The notes: a model not told the origin generated them from the letters alone. Positions 19,603-28,814 are shown, counted from the stretch's first letter. The stretch: DNA of 64,000 bases from an uncultured Bacteroidales bacterium (GCA_949289215.1 CASENC010000042.1:1-64000), one strand, 5' to 3'. Numbers and translations are program-made.

Positions 19603-20736
19603 TTACAACCTGCGTGTAACGCATTGCACCATTTCTTCCTTCCATGGCTTAAAGTCACCTGCGATGATATGTTTTCGTGCCTCGCCAACCAGCCACAAGT
19701 AAAATGCAAGATTATGAATACTGGCAATTTGCAATGCAAGCAACTCGCCGCTCACAAACAAATGCCGCACATAGGCCTTGCTGTACGCCCTGTCCACATA
19801 CGACGGTCCGTCTTCTTGCAACGGGCTGAAGTCATCGGCCCACTTCAAGTTGCGCATATTCATTATACCATGGCGCGTAAACAGCATCCCGTTACGCCCG
19901 TTACGGGTGGGCATCACACAGTCCATCATGTCAACTCCGCGATCGATGGCCTCAAGTATGTTGGCAGGCGTACCCACTCCCATAAGATAGCGAGGACGGT
20001 CGGCCGGCAATATCTCATTAACCACTTCAATCATCTCATACATCTTCTCGGTAGGTTCTCCCACGGCCAATCCTCCTATAGCATTGCCTTCGGCTCCGAG
20101 ATCGGCAACAAACTTTGCCGCTTCGCGCCGCAAGTCGGGATACACACACCCTTGCACTATCGGGAAGAATGCCTGCTTGTATCCATATCGGCCTTCGGTT
20201 TCATTAAAGTGCTTCCAGCCGCGGGCAAGCCAGCGTTGCGTGAGTTCAAGTGATTTTCGGGCATAAGTATAATCCGATGTGCCGGGCGGACATTCATCGA
20301 GGGCCATCATTATGTCGCTGCCTATGCTGCGTTGTATGTCAACCACATTTTCGGGAGTGAACAAATGCTTCGACCCGTCGATATGGCTACGGAAATAAGC
20401 GCCCTCTTCCTTCAGCTTGCGGTTCTCCGACAATGAGAACACTTGGAAACCGCCACTGTCGGTAAGTATCGGTTTGTTCCAACCATTGAACTTATGCAAT
20501 CCTCCGGCTTTTTCAATTATATCAGTTCCCGGACGCAAATACAAGTGATACGTATTGCCAAGTATAATTTGGGCTTTTACGTCTTCCACAAGCTCGTGCT
20601 GGTGCACAGCCTTTACTGTTCCGCACGTTCCCACCGGCATGAAAATGGGAGTTTCTATTTCACCGTGTGCCGTGGTAATCACCCCTGCACGTGCATTGCT
20701 ACCTTGCGGTCGAGACGCTACGATTTTATAATCCAT
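19603..20736 (-). CDS. tgt: tRNA-guanine transglycosylase
   Basis: The 377-residue enzyme swaps guanine for the queuine precursor at the wobble base of GUN tRNAs. The catalytic region LTDSGGFQVFSLSENRKL, substrate residues in GGLAVGEP and MDCVMPTRNGRNG are all present. Unusually, the C-terminal zinc site CxCxxC that normally precedes the RHLF segment is missing: the sequence there is DDFSPLQEDGPSYVDRAYSK with no Cys, although the IHN motif is kept. This seems to be a lineage trait rather than damage, since the frame is intact. smpB is 38 bp upstream. Confidence 0.95.
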   Translation of the reverse strand: MDYKIVASRPQGSNARAGVITTAHGEIETPIFMPVGTCGTVKAVHQHELVEDVKAQIILGNTYHLYLRPGTDIIEKAGGLHKFNGWNKPILTDSGGFQVFSLSENRKLKEEGAYFRSHIDGSKHLFTPENVVDIQRSIGSDIMMALDECPPGTSDYTYARKSLELTQRWLARGWKHFNETEGRYGYKQAFFPIVQGCVYPDLRREAAKFVADLGAEGNAIGGLAVGEPTEKMYEMIEVVNEILPADRPRYLMGVGTPANILEAIDRGVDMMDCVMPTRNGRNGMLFTRHGIMNMRNLKWADDFSPLQEDGPSYVDRAYSKAYVRHLFVSGELLALQIASIHNLAFYLWLVGEARKHIIAGDFKPWKEEMVQCVTRRL

Positions 20737-20773
20737 ATATTGATATTGCCAAAACCTTTCTTTGAAAAAAATG

Positions 20774-21229
20774 TTACTTCTTCATTGCGCGATCCATCAT
20801 GCGCTTGTCTTCACGTTCCCTTATCGACTGGCGCTTGTCATATTCTTTCTTGCCTCGGGCTATTCCTACCGACATTTTGGCAAGCCCTTTTTCATTGATG
20901 AACAGCTTCAACGGCACAATGGTGTAACCGCTTTGCTGGCTCATCTTCTGCATCTTGGCTATCTCCTTTTTGGTAAGTAGCAACTTGCGATCTCGCCTTA
21001 TCTGATGATTATTGTACGAACCGAACGAGTATTCGGCAACATACATATTTTTCACCCACACTTCGCCATTGTTGATATAGCAAAATGTGTCGGCAAGCCC
21101 GGCCTTGCCAAGCCTTATCGACTTAATCTCGGTACCCGAGAGAACGATACCGGCAACAAACGTCTCAAGTATCTCATAGTCGAATGTGGCACGCTTGTTT
21201 TTTATATTGACATTATTCGCAGTTTTCAT
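20774..21229 (-). CDS. smpB: SsrA-binding protein SmpB
   Basis: The 151-residue protein binds tmRNA and brings it to stalled ribosomes. It shows the OB-fold motifs [57 protein letters not shown] and the basic C-terminal tail ending [19 protein letters not shown], which becomes helical in the decoding centre. Length is typical. No tmRNA gene is seen in the window. Confidence 0.95.
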   Translation of the reverse strand: MKTANNVNIKNKRATFDYEILETFVAGIVLSGTEIKSIRLGKAGLADTFCYINNGEVWVKNMYVAEYSFGSYNNHQIRRDRKLLLTKKEIAKMQKMSQQSGYTIVPLKLFINEKGLAKMSVGIARGKKEYDKRQSIREREDKRMMDRAMKK

Positions 21230-21239
21230 TATTTCCCTT

Positions 21240-21794
21240 TCAAATTAATATCCATTCAAGACACCAACTTATTGCCAATGGAATTGCAAGAATTATTGCG
21301 GCCGCGACAATAAGGAATTTCTTGTTTCTTTCATTATTTATCTCAAGATAACCATCGGCTTTCCATGCCACAAAAAATATGTATAAATACAAGATTCTCA
21401 AGTAAGGGAACGATACAGGCAACAAATTATCGATTATATTAAACGCAATGATTATTGCCATGCAATACTGTATGACTACATTCACACGGTCGGCCACCCG
21501 ACGACTACTCACCACGGCAGGGAAAAATCCGGTAAGCACATAACTTGCCGCCATGAATGTAAAAAAATACTTGACAAATTCTATAACCGCAGCTTGTATG
21601 CAACCCGTCAAAGTAACCTCCTCGTCATATATAAGTGACATGAACGACGACAATGAAACCACAGCCATCATGGGATAAAGCACCTTCGTCTGCACTTCAC
21701 GCCACTGCACATCGCTGCGTTTTACCACATTCCACCCGTTACGAGGGAAACAGGCCACGTATGCTATATTTTTTATAAAGTTCATTCCGGTCAA
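21240..21794 (-). CDS. Yip1-like integral membrane protein
   Basis: The 184-residue protein has five predicted membrane helices and the PRNGWNVV / [21 protein letters not shown] pattern of the Yip1 (DUF1282-like) family common in Bacteroidetes. Its role is unknown. A second Met three codons in may be the real start. It lies 10 bp ahead of smpB. A -7-like TATTTTTG (21809-21816, minus strand) sits just upstream, without a convincing -33 element. Confidence 0.7.
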   Translation of the reverse strand: MTGMNFIKNIAYVACFPRNGWNVVKRSDVQWREVQTKVLYPMMAVVSLSSFMSLIYDEEVTLTGCIQAAVIEFVKYFFTFMAASYVLTGFFPAVVSSRRVADRVNVVIQYCMAIIIAFNIIDNLLPVSFPYLRILYLYIFFVAWKADGYLEINNERNKKFLIVAAAIILAIPLAISWCLEWILI

Positions 21795-21849
21795 TGTAAT
21801 TCAGTTTGCAAAAATACAAATAAACCCGCACAATATAAATGTACTTAAC

Positions 21850-21893
21850 AAAAAAAACAAGCACTCGCGCCGGTTGCGGCTCGCGAGTGCTTG
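21850..21893 (-). terminator. Terminator after carboxyltransferase gene
   Basis: A perfect 12-bp GC-rich stem (21858-21869 with 21882-21893) is followed on the minus strand by T-rich sequence (complement of 21850-21857). It lies 25 bp past the stop of the biotin-dependent gene. Confidence 0.88.
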
Positions 21894-21917
21894 CATATAA
21901 TTCAATTAATTATTTTC

Positions 21918-23786
21918 TTACTCAAACTCGATAAGCGGCTCTCCTGTACCGATAACTTGGCCCGGTGCCACAAGAATACGCTTTACCTTACCGGCAAACT
22001 CAGCTTCAATTTCATTCTGCATCTTCATTGCCTCATACATGAGCAACGAATCACCCTTATTGATTGAATCGCCGGGTTTCACATACACTTCTATTACCGT
22101 TCCGCCCATCGGTGCATCAAGCGTCGGCCCCGTAATCGGTTCAACGGCTTCTTCCTTCACGGCTTCTTGTGCCGTCACAGTTTCGGTGGCAGGCTTTTGA
22201 GACTCATATTCTTCGGCACGACGTTTTGTCAAGAATGGCTTTGCCACATTGGGCAGCAATTCAAGCAACAAATACTCCTCATCGTTAACGGCAAGTTTCA
22301 CGCCGCCACATTCAGGCAATACCGGATTTTCGGGATATGCGTAAGAATTAACGTTATAAGGCACTTCCTCGCTATTGCCGGTGATGAGCTTGCGGAAATC
22401 GGGATCGATGGCTACCGGTGTGTGGCCATACTCGCCACGCACGAGCGATATGAACTGGTTCGACTTGGTTGTGTAATCGGGTTTCCCTTTTTGGCGGTCA
22501 AGAGCAAGACTCACTGCCTGCGACCCCACGATTTGACTCGTAGGCGTTACCAGCGGTACAAGGCCTGCATCACGGCGCACCTTGGGTATCAGCTTCATGG
22601 CATCTTCAAGCACATCCTCGGCATGAAGTTGCTTCAACTGGGCAACCATGTTGGAATACATACCACCGGGCACCTCGGCATTCTTAACAATCTCATTGGG
22701 CTTCGGGAAATTGAAATATGCCTCTATGGCATGGCAGGCATCAAGCAATTCTGCCTCGTTATTGGCTTTGGCAGCGGCTATAGCCTTGTCGAAGAGTGCA
22801 TCGATGTCGGCCGGCAACTTGTCGGTAAGCGGATCGAAGTCTATGGGGAACGATTTTTGCAAATCGAAATCCTTCAATCCCTTGCGGACTTCTTTCAAGG
22901 CAGTGCGTATTTTGCCCACGGCTTCCATGTTAACATCTACCTCAATGCCTAATTTTTGGGCAAACACATATATCAGCTCTATTGCAGGAGCAGCCGAACC
23001 GCCACCGAAATACCATATATTGGTGTCAAGTATGTCAACACCGTGAATAATGGCCATCAGCGACGATGCCAGGCCGTAGCCAGGAGTACAATGGGTGTGG
23101 AAATCCACTGGAACACCCACTGCCGCCTTCAATTTCGGCATCAGGCTGGCCACACGCGCAGGATTAATCAACCCTGCCATATCCTTTATTGTGATAATTT
23201 TAGCACCCATCTGCTCATATCCGCGAGCCTTTTCGATGAAATATTCGTCGGTGAAAATCTTATCGTGCTGCTTCTTGCCCTTGCCCATCAGCTTGCTGAA
23301 AAAGCCGCCCGACGAATGCTTCTCCTCGTCTTTGGGGTCAACCGTATAACAAACCGCGCCATCGGGTATGCCACCAAGGCGGTTGATTATTTCCACCGAC
23401 TCGCGCACATTGTCAAGGTCGTTAAGCGCATCGAATATACGCATCACGTTCAATCCGTCGGCAATGGCACTCTTGTAGAAGCCTTCAATAACCGGGGTCG
23501 GATAAGGAACATAACCAAAAAGGTTGCGTCCGCGCGACAGTGCCGTAAGCAGCGACTTGCCCTGCATTTTCGCACTTATCGACTTCAAGCGCGTCCATGG
23601 CGATTCGTCAAGATAACGCATCACCGAGTCGGGCACTGCGCCACCCCACACCTCAATGGCATAAAATCCGGCTTCCTCATAATACGGGAGCAACGTGTCG
23701 ATGCTCGCCTGGCTCATTCGCGTTGCAAACAGCGATTGCTGGCCATCGCGCATCGTAAGGTCTCTGATTTTCAGTTTTTGTGTCAT
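21918..23786 (-). CDS. Biotin-dependent carboxyltransferase (OadA / PycB type)
   Basis: The 622-residue protein joins a carboxyltransferase TIM barrel (RDLTMRDGQQSLFATRM near the N terminus, metal site in VDFHTHCTPGYG, catalytic Lys in TIKDMAGL), a conserved PYC_OADA segment, an Ala/Glu-rich linker, and a C-terminal biotinyl domain with the target Lys in EAMKMQNE. It could be the alpha subunit of Na-pumping oxaloacetate decarboxylase or subunit B of pyruvate carboxylase. No beta or gamma membrane subunits and no biotin carboxylase gene are adjacent, so the choice stays open. It is flanked by its own terminator. Confidence 0.9.
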   Translation of the reverse strand: MTQKLKIRDLTMRDGQQSLFATRMSQASIDTLLPYYEEAGFYAIEVWGGAVPDSVMRYLDESPWTRLKSISAKMQGKSLLTALSRGRNLFGYVPYPTPVIEGFYKSAIADGLNVMRIFDALNDLDNVRESVEIINRLGGIPDGAVCYTVDPKDEEKHSSGGFFSKLMGKGKKQHDKIFTDEYFIEKARGYEQMGAKIITIKDMAGLINPARVASLMPKLKAAVGVPVDFHTHCTPGYGLASSLMAIIHGVDILDTNIWYFGGGSAAPAIELIYVFAQKLGIEVDVNMEAVGKIRTALKEVRKGLKDFDLQKSFPIDFDPLTDKLPADIDALFDKAIAAAKANNEAELLDACHAIEAYFNFPKPNEIVKNAEVPGGMYSNMVAQLKQLHAEDVLEDAMKLIPKVRRDAGLVPLVTPTSQIVGSQAVSLALDRQKGKPDYTTKSNQFISLVRGEYGHTPVAIDPDFRKLITGNSEEVPYNVNSYAYPENPVLPECGGVKLAVNDEEYLLLELLPNVAKPFLTKRRAEEYESQKPATETVTAQEAVKEEAVEPITGPTLDAPMGGTVIEVYVKPGDSINKGDSLLMYEAMKMQNEIEAEFAGKVKRILVAPGQVIGTGEPLIEFE

Positions 23787-23879
23787 ACTTTTTATTTTTA
23801 TATGGAATTGCCTCTACCGGTTCCACGCAAGCAGTATGCGGCGCAAATTCGACATCGGCAACCCCGTATTTTTATAGTG

Positions 23880-23887
23880 CAAACTTA
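23880..23887 (-). promoter_or_regulatory. Candidate -7 element for carboxyltransferase gene
   Basis: TAAGTTTG on the minus strand matches TAnnTTTG and would leave a leader of nearly 90 bases. I see no -33 element at the expected distance. Apart from this and the tRNA-Arg promoter, 23787-24000 shows nothing. Confidence 0.4.
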
Positions 23888-24000
23888 TAAAAAAATTCCC
23901 GTTTTTCATATTAACACTTTAATATTTTACCCAAGCTTCTCTTTTTTAAATGCCGTCCACGCAACTTGTGCTAAAAAATGCAAAAACAAGCATACCACTA

Positions 24001-24030
24001 TTGTCAAATAAAAAACTATGACTAACTTTG
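24001..24030 (+). promoter_or_regulatory. Promoter of tRNA-Arg
   Basis: TTG (24001-24003), 19 bp, TAACTTTG (24023-24030); the tRNA begins 14 bp later. Confidence 0.75.
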
Positions 24031-24043
24031 CACTCACAAAAAC

Positions 24044-24117
24044 GGCCCATTAGCTCAACTGAATAGAGTATCTGACTACGGATCAGAAGGTTACAGGTTT
24101 GAATCCTGTATGGGTCA
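24044..24117 (+). tRNA. tRNA-Arg (ACG)
   Basis: Acceptor GGCCCAT pairs with ATGGGTC (one G-T pair); D arm TAGCTCAACTGAATAGAGTA; anticodon stem TCTGA/TCAGA around CTACGGA gives anticodon ACG; the T arm contains GTTTGAATC. Discriminator A, CCA not encoded. The ACG wobble A is expected to be edited to inosine to read CGN codons. Confidence 0.95.
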
Positions 24118-24125
24118 CACCCAAG

Positions 24126-24171
24126 AGCAGTAACACGAAGAGAGCTATTCTTTCTCAGTTACTGCTTTTTT
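24126..24171 (+). terminator. Intrinsic terminator after tRNA-Arg
   Basis: AGCAGTAAC (24126-24134) pairs with GTTACTGCT (24158-24166), followed by TTTTT. Confidence 0.88.
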
Positions 24172-24196
24172 AGTTTATACAAAACATAAATTGATT

Positions 24197-25093
24197 ATGA
24201 CCGACATTTGTTGCATTGGGCATATAACTCTTGACAAAATCATCACACCCACACACACCGCATACCTTAACGGCGGCACATCTTATTACATCTCTCATGC
24301 ATTAGCCAAGCTGCCTCCTGTGGGCTACAAACTGATAACTTCACTTGCCGAAAGCGAAATGAATGCTGTTGACGAAATGCGCCAAAAAGGTATCGATGTT
24401 GAAGTTATACCAAGCCGAAAGACTGTTTACTTTGAAAACAAGTATGGCGAGAACATGAACAATCGCACACAGCGCGTGCTTGCCAAGGCCGACCCGTTCA
24501 CAGTTGACAACCTGCACAATGTGACGGCACGGTTTATACACCTTGGCAGCCTGCTTGCCGATGATTTCTCGCTCGATGTAATAAAATACTTGCATGGACG
24601 CGGTACACTGTCGGTCGATGCTCAAGGGTTTCTGCGATATGTCGATGGGGTAAATGTGTATCCGTGCGATTGGGATTGGAAAGTCGAAGCACTCAAATAT
24701 GTAGATATACTGAAGGTGAACGAATTTGAAATAGAATCACTAACCGGGCAAGACGACCCGCACCGTGCAGCCGAACAACTTGCCAAATGGGGTGTAAAAG
24801 AAGTGATGATGACATTCGGCAATTTCGGCTCCATAATATTTGCAAACGGCGAATACTACGAAATCCCGGCATACGCCCCGACTAAACTCGTCGATGCGAC
24901 AGGTTGCGGCGACACATATGCCGCAGGATACTTGTATATGCGCAGCAAAGGTGCAAGTTTCGATGAAGCCGGACGCTTTGCCGCCGCAATGTCAACATTG
25001 AAACTCGAAAAGACCGGCCCGTTTGACCGCACAATCGACGACATCAATGCCGTAATGGCATCACCCATTGCACAACAATCATTAAAACAATAA
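24197..25093 (+). CDS. PfkB-family carbohydrate/nucleoside kinase
   Basis: The 298-residue protein has the ribokinase fold. An N-terminal substrate region ends in LNGGTSYYISHALAKL. The C-terminal signature DATGCGDTYAAGYLYM carries the catalytic Asp and the anion hole. I use the ATG (MTDICCIGH); a TTG two codons earlier is in frame. The sugar or nucleoside substrate cannot be named. It is followed 7 bp later by a lipoprotein gene, so the two are probably co-transcribed. Confidence 0.88.
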   Translation: MTDICCIGHITLDKIITPTHTAYLNGGTSYYISHALAKLPPVGYKLITSLAESEMNAVDEMRQKGIDVEVIPSRKTVYFENKYGENMNNRTQRVLAKADPFTVDNLHNVTARFIHLGSLLADDFSLDVIKYLHGRGTLSVDAQGFLRYVDGVNVYPCDWDWKVEALKYVDILKVNEFEIESLTGQDDPHRAAEQLAKWGVKEVMMTFGNFGSIIFANGEYYEIPAYAPTKLVDATGCGDTYAAGYLYMRSKGASFDEAGRFAAAMSTLKLEKTGPFDRTIDDINAVMASPIAQQSLKQ

Positions 25094-25100
25094 CATCCTT

Positions 25101-25637
25101 ATGAAACTGCAATTTTTAATGCCACTGCTGTTGGTTGCAATACTGCCATGCCTGACGGCTTGCAGCGATGACGACAATCCGGTTGTGGCTCAATACCTCG
25201 ATATTGTCCGCCGCCTGCCCATCTATTACGAGCCGAGCGGCGACAACAATCTGATTCCTTCCTCGCCCGACAATGCCGGCGACGAGGTGTTGCTGCTAAA
25301 TTCCGACGATGAAGTGCGCAGCCACATAAGCGACAGTTTCCTGCAAGCCTACCCCGAGTACCTTTCGGTTGACTTCGGCCGTTATTCCCTGATAGTAAAG
25401 ACATCTTATAAATTTCCATATGTCATAAACACCTCGGAAAGCGAATTCTCCATCATATACAACCCTTACCGTCAATGCTGGCAGGTAAGCGAAATAATCT
25501 ATCCTACCGATACCCTCGAAAACGATTATTATGTGGAACGGGTAGCATTGGTGGTTGACAAATTGGAAAACGGCACCACAATAACATACACCTGCGAAGA
25601 AAGAGACAAGCAAAACGACGAGGAAAATGCCGACTGA
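25101..25637 (+). CDS. Lipoprotein, unknown function
   Basis: The 178-residue product begins with a lipoprotein signal peptide ending in PCLTACSDDD, with the lipidated Cys near residue 21 followed by three Asp. That acidic stretch directly after the Cys resembles the surface-export signal of Bacteroidetes lipoproteins, so it may face outside. The remainder is acidic and mixed alpha/beta with no motif I recognise. It sits between the PfkB kinase and the cytochrome bd leader. Confidence 0.7.
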   Translation: MKLQFLMPLLLVAILPCLTACSDDDNPVVAQYLDIVRRLPIYYEPSGDNNLIPSSPDNAGDEVLLLNSDDEVRSHISDSFLQAYPEYLSVDFGRYSLIVKTSYKFPYVINTSESEFSIIYNPYRQCWQVSEIIYPTDTLENDYYVERVALVVDKLENGTTITYTCEERDKQNDEENAD

Positions 25638-25660
25638 CTTGCACACAATTTCCATCTGAT

Positions 25661-25692
25661 TTTTGCATTTTCAAGCAAAATATCTACCTTTG
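25661..25692 (+). promoter_or_regulatory. Promoter of DUF4492-cydAB operon
   Basis: TTTTG (25661-25665), 19 bp, TACCTTTG (25685-25692), a close consensus match. The predicted start falls inside the left arm of the hairpin that follows. Confidence 0.65.
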
Positions 25693-25758
25693 GAATATGA
25701 TACGCGCCCTCTGCATCGTTATAACGACAAGGGCGTATGCCATATTCCAAATTTTTTT
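25692..25758 (+). terminator. Long leader hairpin with T run before cytochrome bd genes
   Basis: Arms 25692-25710 and 25730-25748 pair over about 18 positions with two small bulges. The loop contains TCGTTATAACGA, itself a palindrome. Seven T follow at 25752-25758 and the DUF4492 ATG is 14 bp later. It may end transcripts of the upstream lipoprotein gene, act as an attenuator in the cyd leader, or both. Confidence 0.6.
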
Positions 25759-25771
25759 ACGTCATTGGCAA

Positions 25772-25987
25772 ATGAACTTGATAAGACGCATCATCGACCT
25801 GTACGTTGACGGTTTCCGAAACATGACCATAGGGAAATCACTATGGCTGCTCATACTCATAAAATTGTTCCTGATATTCGTGGTGCTGAAACTGTTCTTT
25901 TTCCCGAATTTCCTGAACACCAATTTCGATACCGACCGGGAACGCGCCCAACACGTTAGGAACGAACTTATCGGCAACAAAAAATAA
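25772..25987 (+). CDS. DUF4492 small membrane protein of cytochrome bd operon
   Basis: The 71-residue protein has an amphipathic N-terminal segment (IIDLYVDGFRNMTIGKSLW), one membrane helix (LLILIKLFLIFVVLKLFFF) and a charged tail. This is the DUF4492 pattern found directly upstream of cydAB in Bacteroidetes, where it may be a small oxidase subunit comparable in role to CydX; that role is inference. I start at the ATG of MNLIRRIID; the frame is open upstream but passes through the leader hairpin. cydA follows 51 bp later. Confidence 0.82.
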   Translation: MNLIRRIIDLYVDGFRNMTIGKSLWLLILIKLFLIFVVLKLFFFPNFLNTNFDTDRERAQHVRNELIGNKK

Positions 25988-26038
25988 CCTTCAACAATTA
26001 ATAATACTAAACATAAACACTGAAACATTATAACTATT

Positions 26039-27598
26039 ATGAATGACTTAACATCATTGGTCGATTGGTCGAGAGCGCAATTCGCCCTCACCGCCATGTA
26101 TCACTGGCTGTTTGTGCCACTCACGCTCGGGCTGTCGGTGATTGTCGCTATAATGGAGTCGATTTATTACAAGACTCGCGATCCGCGATGGCTTGCCACC
26201 ACCAAGTTTTGGATGACTATTTTCGGGATAAACTTCGCAATGGGAGTGGCCACGGGCATAATACTCGAATTTGAATTCGGCACCAACTGGTCGAATTACA
26301 GTTGGTTTGTAGGTGACATCTTCGGTGCTCCGCTTGCCATCGAGGGGCTGCTGGCATTCTTCATGGAGGCAACATTCATTGCCGTGATGTTTTTCGGATG
26401 GAAAAAAGTTTCTCCACGTTTCCACCTTGCCTCTACATGGCTCACCGCCATCGGTGCAAGCCTGTCGGCGCTGTGGATACTCGTTGCCAACTCATGGATG
26501 CAATACCCCGTGGGCATGGAATTCAACCCGCACGAAATGCGCAATGTGATGGACGACTTCTGGGCACTTGTACTGTCGCCCGTTGCCACCAACAAATTTT
26601 TCCACTCGGTGCTTAGCGGATGGACGCTTGCAGGTGTGTTTGTAATAGGCGTGAGCGCATGGTTGCTGCTGAAAAAGCGCAATGCGGCTATGGCAGTGCG
26701 CAGTATCAAGGTTGCCGGGTGGGTAGGATTAATCGGCATCCTCGGCACACTCGCCACCGGCGACGGCTCGGCAAAAGTGGTCTCGGAAGTACAGCCCATG
26801 AAACTGGCTGCAATGGAAGGTCTTTACAAAGGAAGTTGCGGGCAATCGATTGTCGCGGCAGGCATATTAAATCCCGACAAGCAGGTTGGCGACGACCAAG
26901 CCCCATACCTGTTTGACATATCCATACCATATGGCCTTTCGATACTTGCCGAGGGTGACCCCAACGCATTTGTTCCCGGTGTCGAAGACCTGTTGGCAGG
27001 AATTTCTCTTACTCCCGAGGGGGATACCATTCGCGGCATTTCTTATGCCGAGCGCATCGAGCGCGGCAAAGCTGCCCACGACGCATTGCGCCGTTTCGAC
27101 ATTGCCAAGGCTGCCGGTGACGAAAGTGCAATGCTACTTGCCCATGCCGACCTGAAAAAAGACTTCGATTACTTCGGCTACGGATACTTCGACGAGGCCG
27201 GCGAGGCTGTTCCCAACATACCCATGACGTTCTACGCATTCCACATAATGGTAATCCTGGGCGGATATTTCCTACTGTTCTACATAGTGATATTATTCCT
27301 TGCTTACAAGCAGCGCAATTTCCTTGAAGGCAACAAGTGGTGGCAATTGGTTGCCATAATTTCCATCCCACTGGTGTGGATATGCAGCGAAGCCGGATGG
27401 GTTGTAGCCGAAGTCGGCAGGCAACCGTGGGTAATCGAAGGACTTATGCCTGCACGCGCGGCCATTTCGGGCATACCCGCCTCGTCGGTAATCACCACTT
27501 TCACTTTATTTGCAATAATTTTCACCGGACTGCTTATTGCCGAAATCAACATCATGCTGAAGTATATTTCACGCAAATCTAAAGAAAACATCGAATAA
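26039..27598 (+). CDS. cydA: Cytochrome bd ubiquinol oxidase subunit I
   Basis: The 519-residue subunit oxidises quinol and reduces oxygen at haem b558, b595 and d. It shows WSRAQFALTAMYHWLFVPLT with the haem-ligand His, GINFAMGVATGIILEFEFGTNW, and AGWVVAEVGRQPWVIEGLM near the C terminus. The Q-loop between about residues 240 and 340 is longer than average but continuous. A near-normal number of nine helices is expected. cydB follows after 4 bp. The operon gives high-affinity oxygen respiration or oxygen scavenging in an anaerobe. Confidence 0.95.
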   Translation: MNDLTSLVDWSRAQFALTAMYHWLFVPLTLGLSVIVAIMESIYYKTRDPRWLATTKFWMTIFGINFAMGVATGIILEFEFGTNWSNYSWFVGDIFGAPLAIEGLLAFFMEATFIAVMFFGWKKVSPRFHLASTWLTAIGASLSALWILVANSWMQYPVGMEFNPHEMRNVMDDFWALVLSPVATNKFFHSVLSGWTLAGVFVIGVSAWLLLKKRNAAMAVRSIKVAGWVGLIGILGTLATGDGSAKVVSEVQPMKLAAMEGLYKGSCGQSIVAAGILNPDKQVGDDQAPYLFDISIPYGLSILAEGDPNAFVPGVEDLLAGISLTPEGDTIRGISYAERIERGKAAHDALRRFDIAKAAGDESAMLLAHADLKKDFDYFGYGYFDEAGEAVPNIPMTFYAFHIMVILGGYFLLFYIVILFLAYKQRNFLEGNKWWQLVAIISIPLVWICSEAGWVVAEVGRQPWVIEGLMPARAAISGIPASSVITTFTLFAIIFTGLLIAEINIMLKYISRKSKENIE

Positions 27599-27602
27599 CA
27601 CT

Positions 27603-28751
27603 ATGGAAACTTACGAATTATTACAATCATACTGGTGGTTCCTGATTTCGGTATTGGGTGCCGCACTTGTGTTCCTGCTATTTGTCCAAGGCGGACAAAC
27701 CATGCTGCTCGGTGCACGCAACGACTTGCAACGCACCATGATGGTCAATTCACTCGGACGCAAATGGGAACTGTCGTTCACTACACTCGTGGTATTCGGT
27801 GGCGCATTTTTCGCCTCGTTCCCATTATTCTATTCCACAAGTTTCGGCGGAGCCTACTGGTTGTGGATACTCATACTGCTTGGCTTCGTGCTGCAAGCCG
27901 TATCTTATGAATTCCGCAAAAAGAAAGGCAATGTTTACGGCACTCGCACATTCGACATTTTCCTGTGCATCAACGGTATTCTTGGTTGTGTGCTGCTTGG
28001 TGTGGCAGTAGGCACATTCTTTTTCGGAGCCGAATTTACAATACAAAAAAGCAACCTGCTGAATACCGCAGCCCCGGCAATCTCCACTTGGGCGCCCACA
28101 CACGGGCTCGAAGCCATCTTCTGCTGGAAAAATCTGCTGTTGGGTATCACCATTCTGTTCCTCGCCAGGATGCAAGCCGCGCTTTACTTCATCAATACAA
28201 TCGACGACCCGGCCAATTATCGCCAACAGCGTAAAGCCGTGCTTGTCAATGGCGGCATATTCGTATTGCTGTTTCTGACATTCCTTGCCGTATTGCTCAC
28301 TGCCGACGGATTCCAGGCCACGATGCAAAACGGGCGCGAAACAATCACGGTAGTGCCTTACAAGTATTTCCACAATTTCATCGAAATGTGGTGGGTGCTG
28401 GCAGTATTGCTCATTGGCGTGGTGATGGTGCTTTATGCCTATGTGAAAACCATTCTTTGCGACAATTATAAATGTGGAATATGGTTCAGCGGCATTGGCA
28501 CGGCTCTCGTGGTAATGGCTCTGTTCTGGGTAGCAGGATACAACGACACGGCCTATTACCCGTCGCTGCTCGACCCGGCAAGCTCGCTTACCATACGCAA
28601 CAGTTCTTCAAGCCCGTTCACTCTCACCGTCATGAGTTGGGTTACGGTAATCATTCCTTTCGTCGTGGCATACATAGCCTATGCCTGGTATTCGCTCAAC
28701 AAGAAACCAATCACCCCCGACGAAATGGCCGACAACGACCACAAATATTGA
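27603..28751 (+). CDS. cydB: Cytochrome bd ubiquinol oxidase subunit II
   Basis: The 382-residue, eight- to nine-helix partner of CydA begins METYELLQSYWWFLISVLGAALVFL and contains FVQGGQTMLLGA, close to the usual position of the GQT-type motif, and repeated aromatic-rich helices. It stabilises the haem subunit. It is of normal length and follows cydA directly. Confidence 0.94.
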   Translation: METYELLQSYWWFLISVLGAALVFLLFVQGGQTMLLGARNDLQRTMMVNSLGRKWELSFTTLVVFGGAFFASFPLFYSTSFGGAYWLWILILLGFVLQAVSYEFRKKKGNVYGTRTFDIFLCINGILGCVLLGVAVGTFFFGAEFTIQKSNLLNTAAPAISTWAPTHGLEAIFCWKNLLLGITILFLARMQAALYFINTIDDPANYRQQRKAVLVNGGIFVLLFLTFLAVLLTADGFQATMQNGRETITVVPYKYFHNFIEMWWVLAVLLIGVVMVLYAYVKTILCDNYKCGIWFSGIGTALVVMALFWVAGYNDTAYYPSLLDPASSLTIRNSSSSPFTLTVMSWVTVIIPFVVAYIAYAWYSLNKKPITPDEMADNDHKY

Positions 28752-28753
28752 TT

Positions 28754-28785
28754 TTTGGTATATTTGCAATAATGGGTTAACTTTG
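28754..28785 (+). promoter_or_regulatory. Promoter of YigZ-like gene
   Basis: TTTG (28754-28757), 20 bp, TAACTTTG (28778-28785). It begins three bases past the cydB stop and overlaps the left arm of the terminator hairpin. Confidence 0.65.
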
Positions 28786-28810
28786 CACACAAGGTTAACC
28801 CATTATTTTT
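28769..28810 (+). terminator. Terminator of cyd operon
   Basis: AATAATGGGTTAAC pairs with GTTAACCCATTATT (arms about 28769-28782 and 28794-28807), followed by T. The -7 element of the next gene lies across the left arm and loop, so terminator and promoter share bases. Confidence 0.75.
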
Positions 28811-28814
28811 TCCA

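Noticed and set aside
21918..23786. Firm assignment as Na-pumping oxaloacetate decarboxylase
   Set aside because: No beta or gamma membrane subunit is next to it, so pyruvate carboxylase subunit B remains equally possible.
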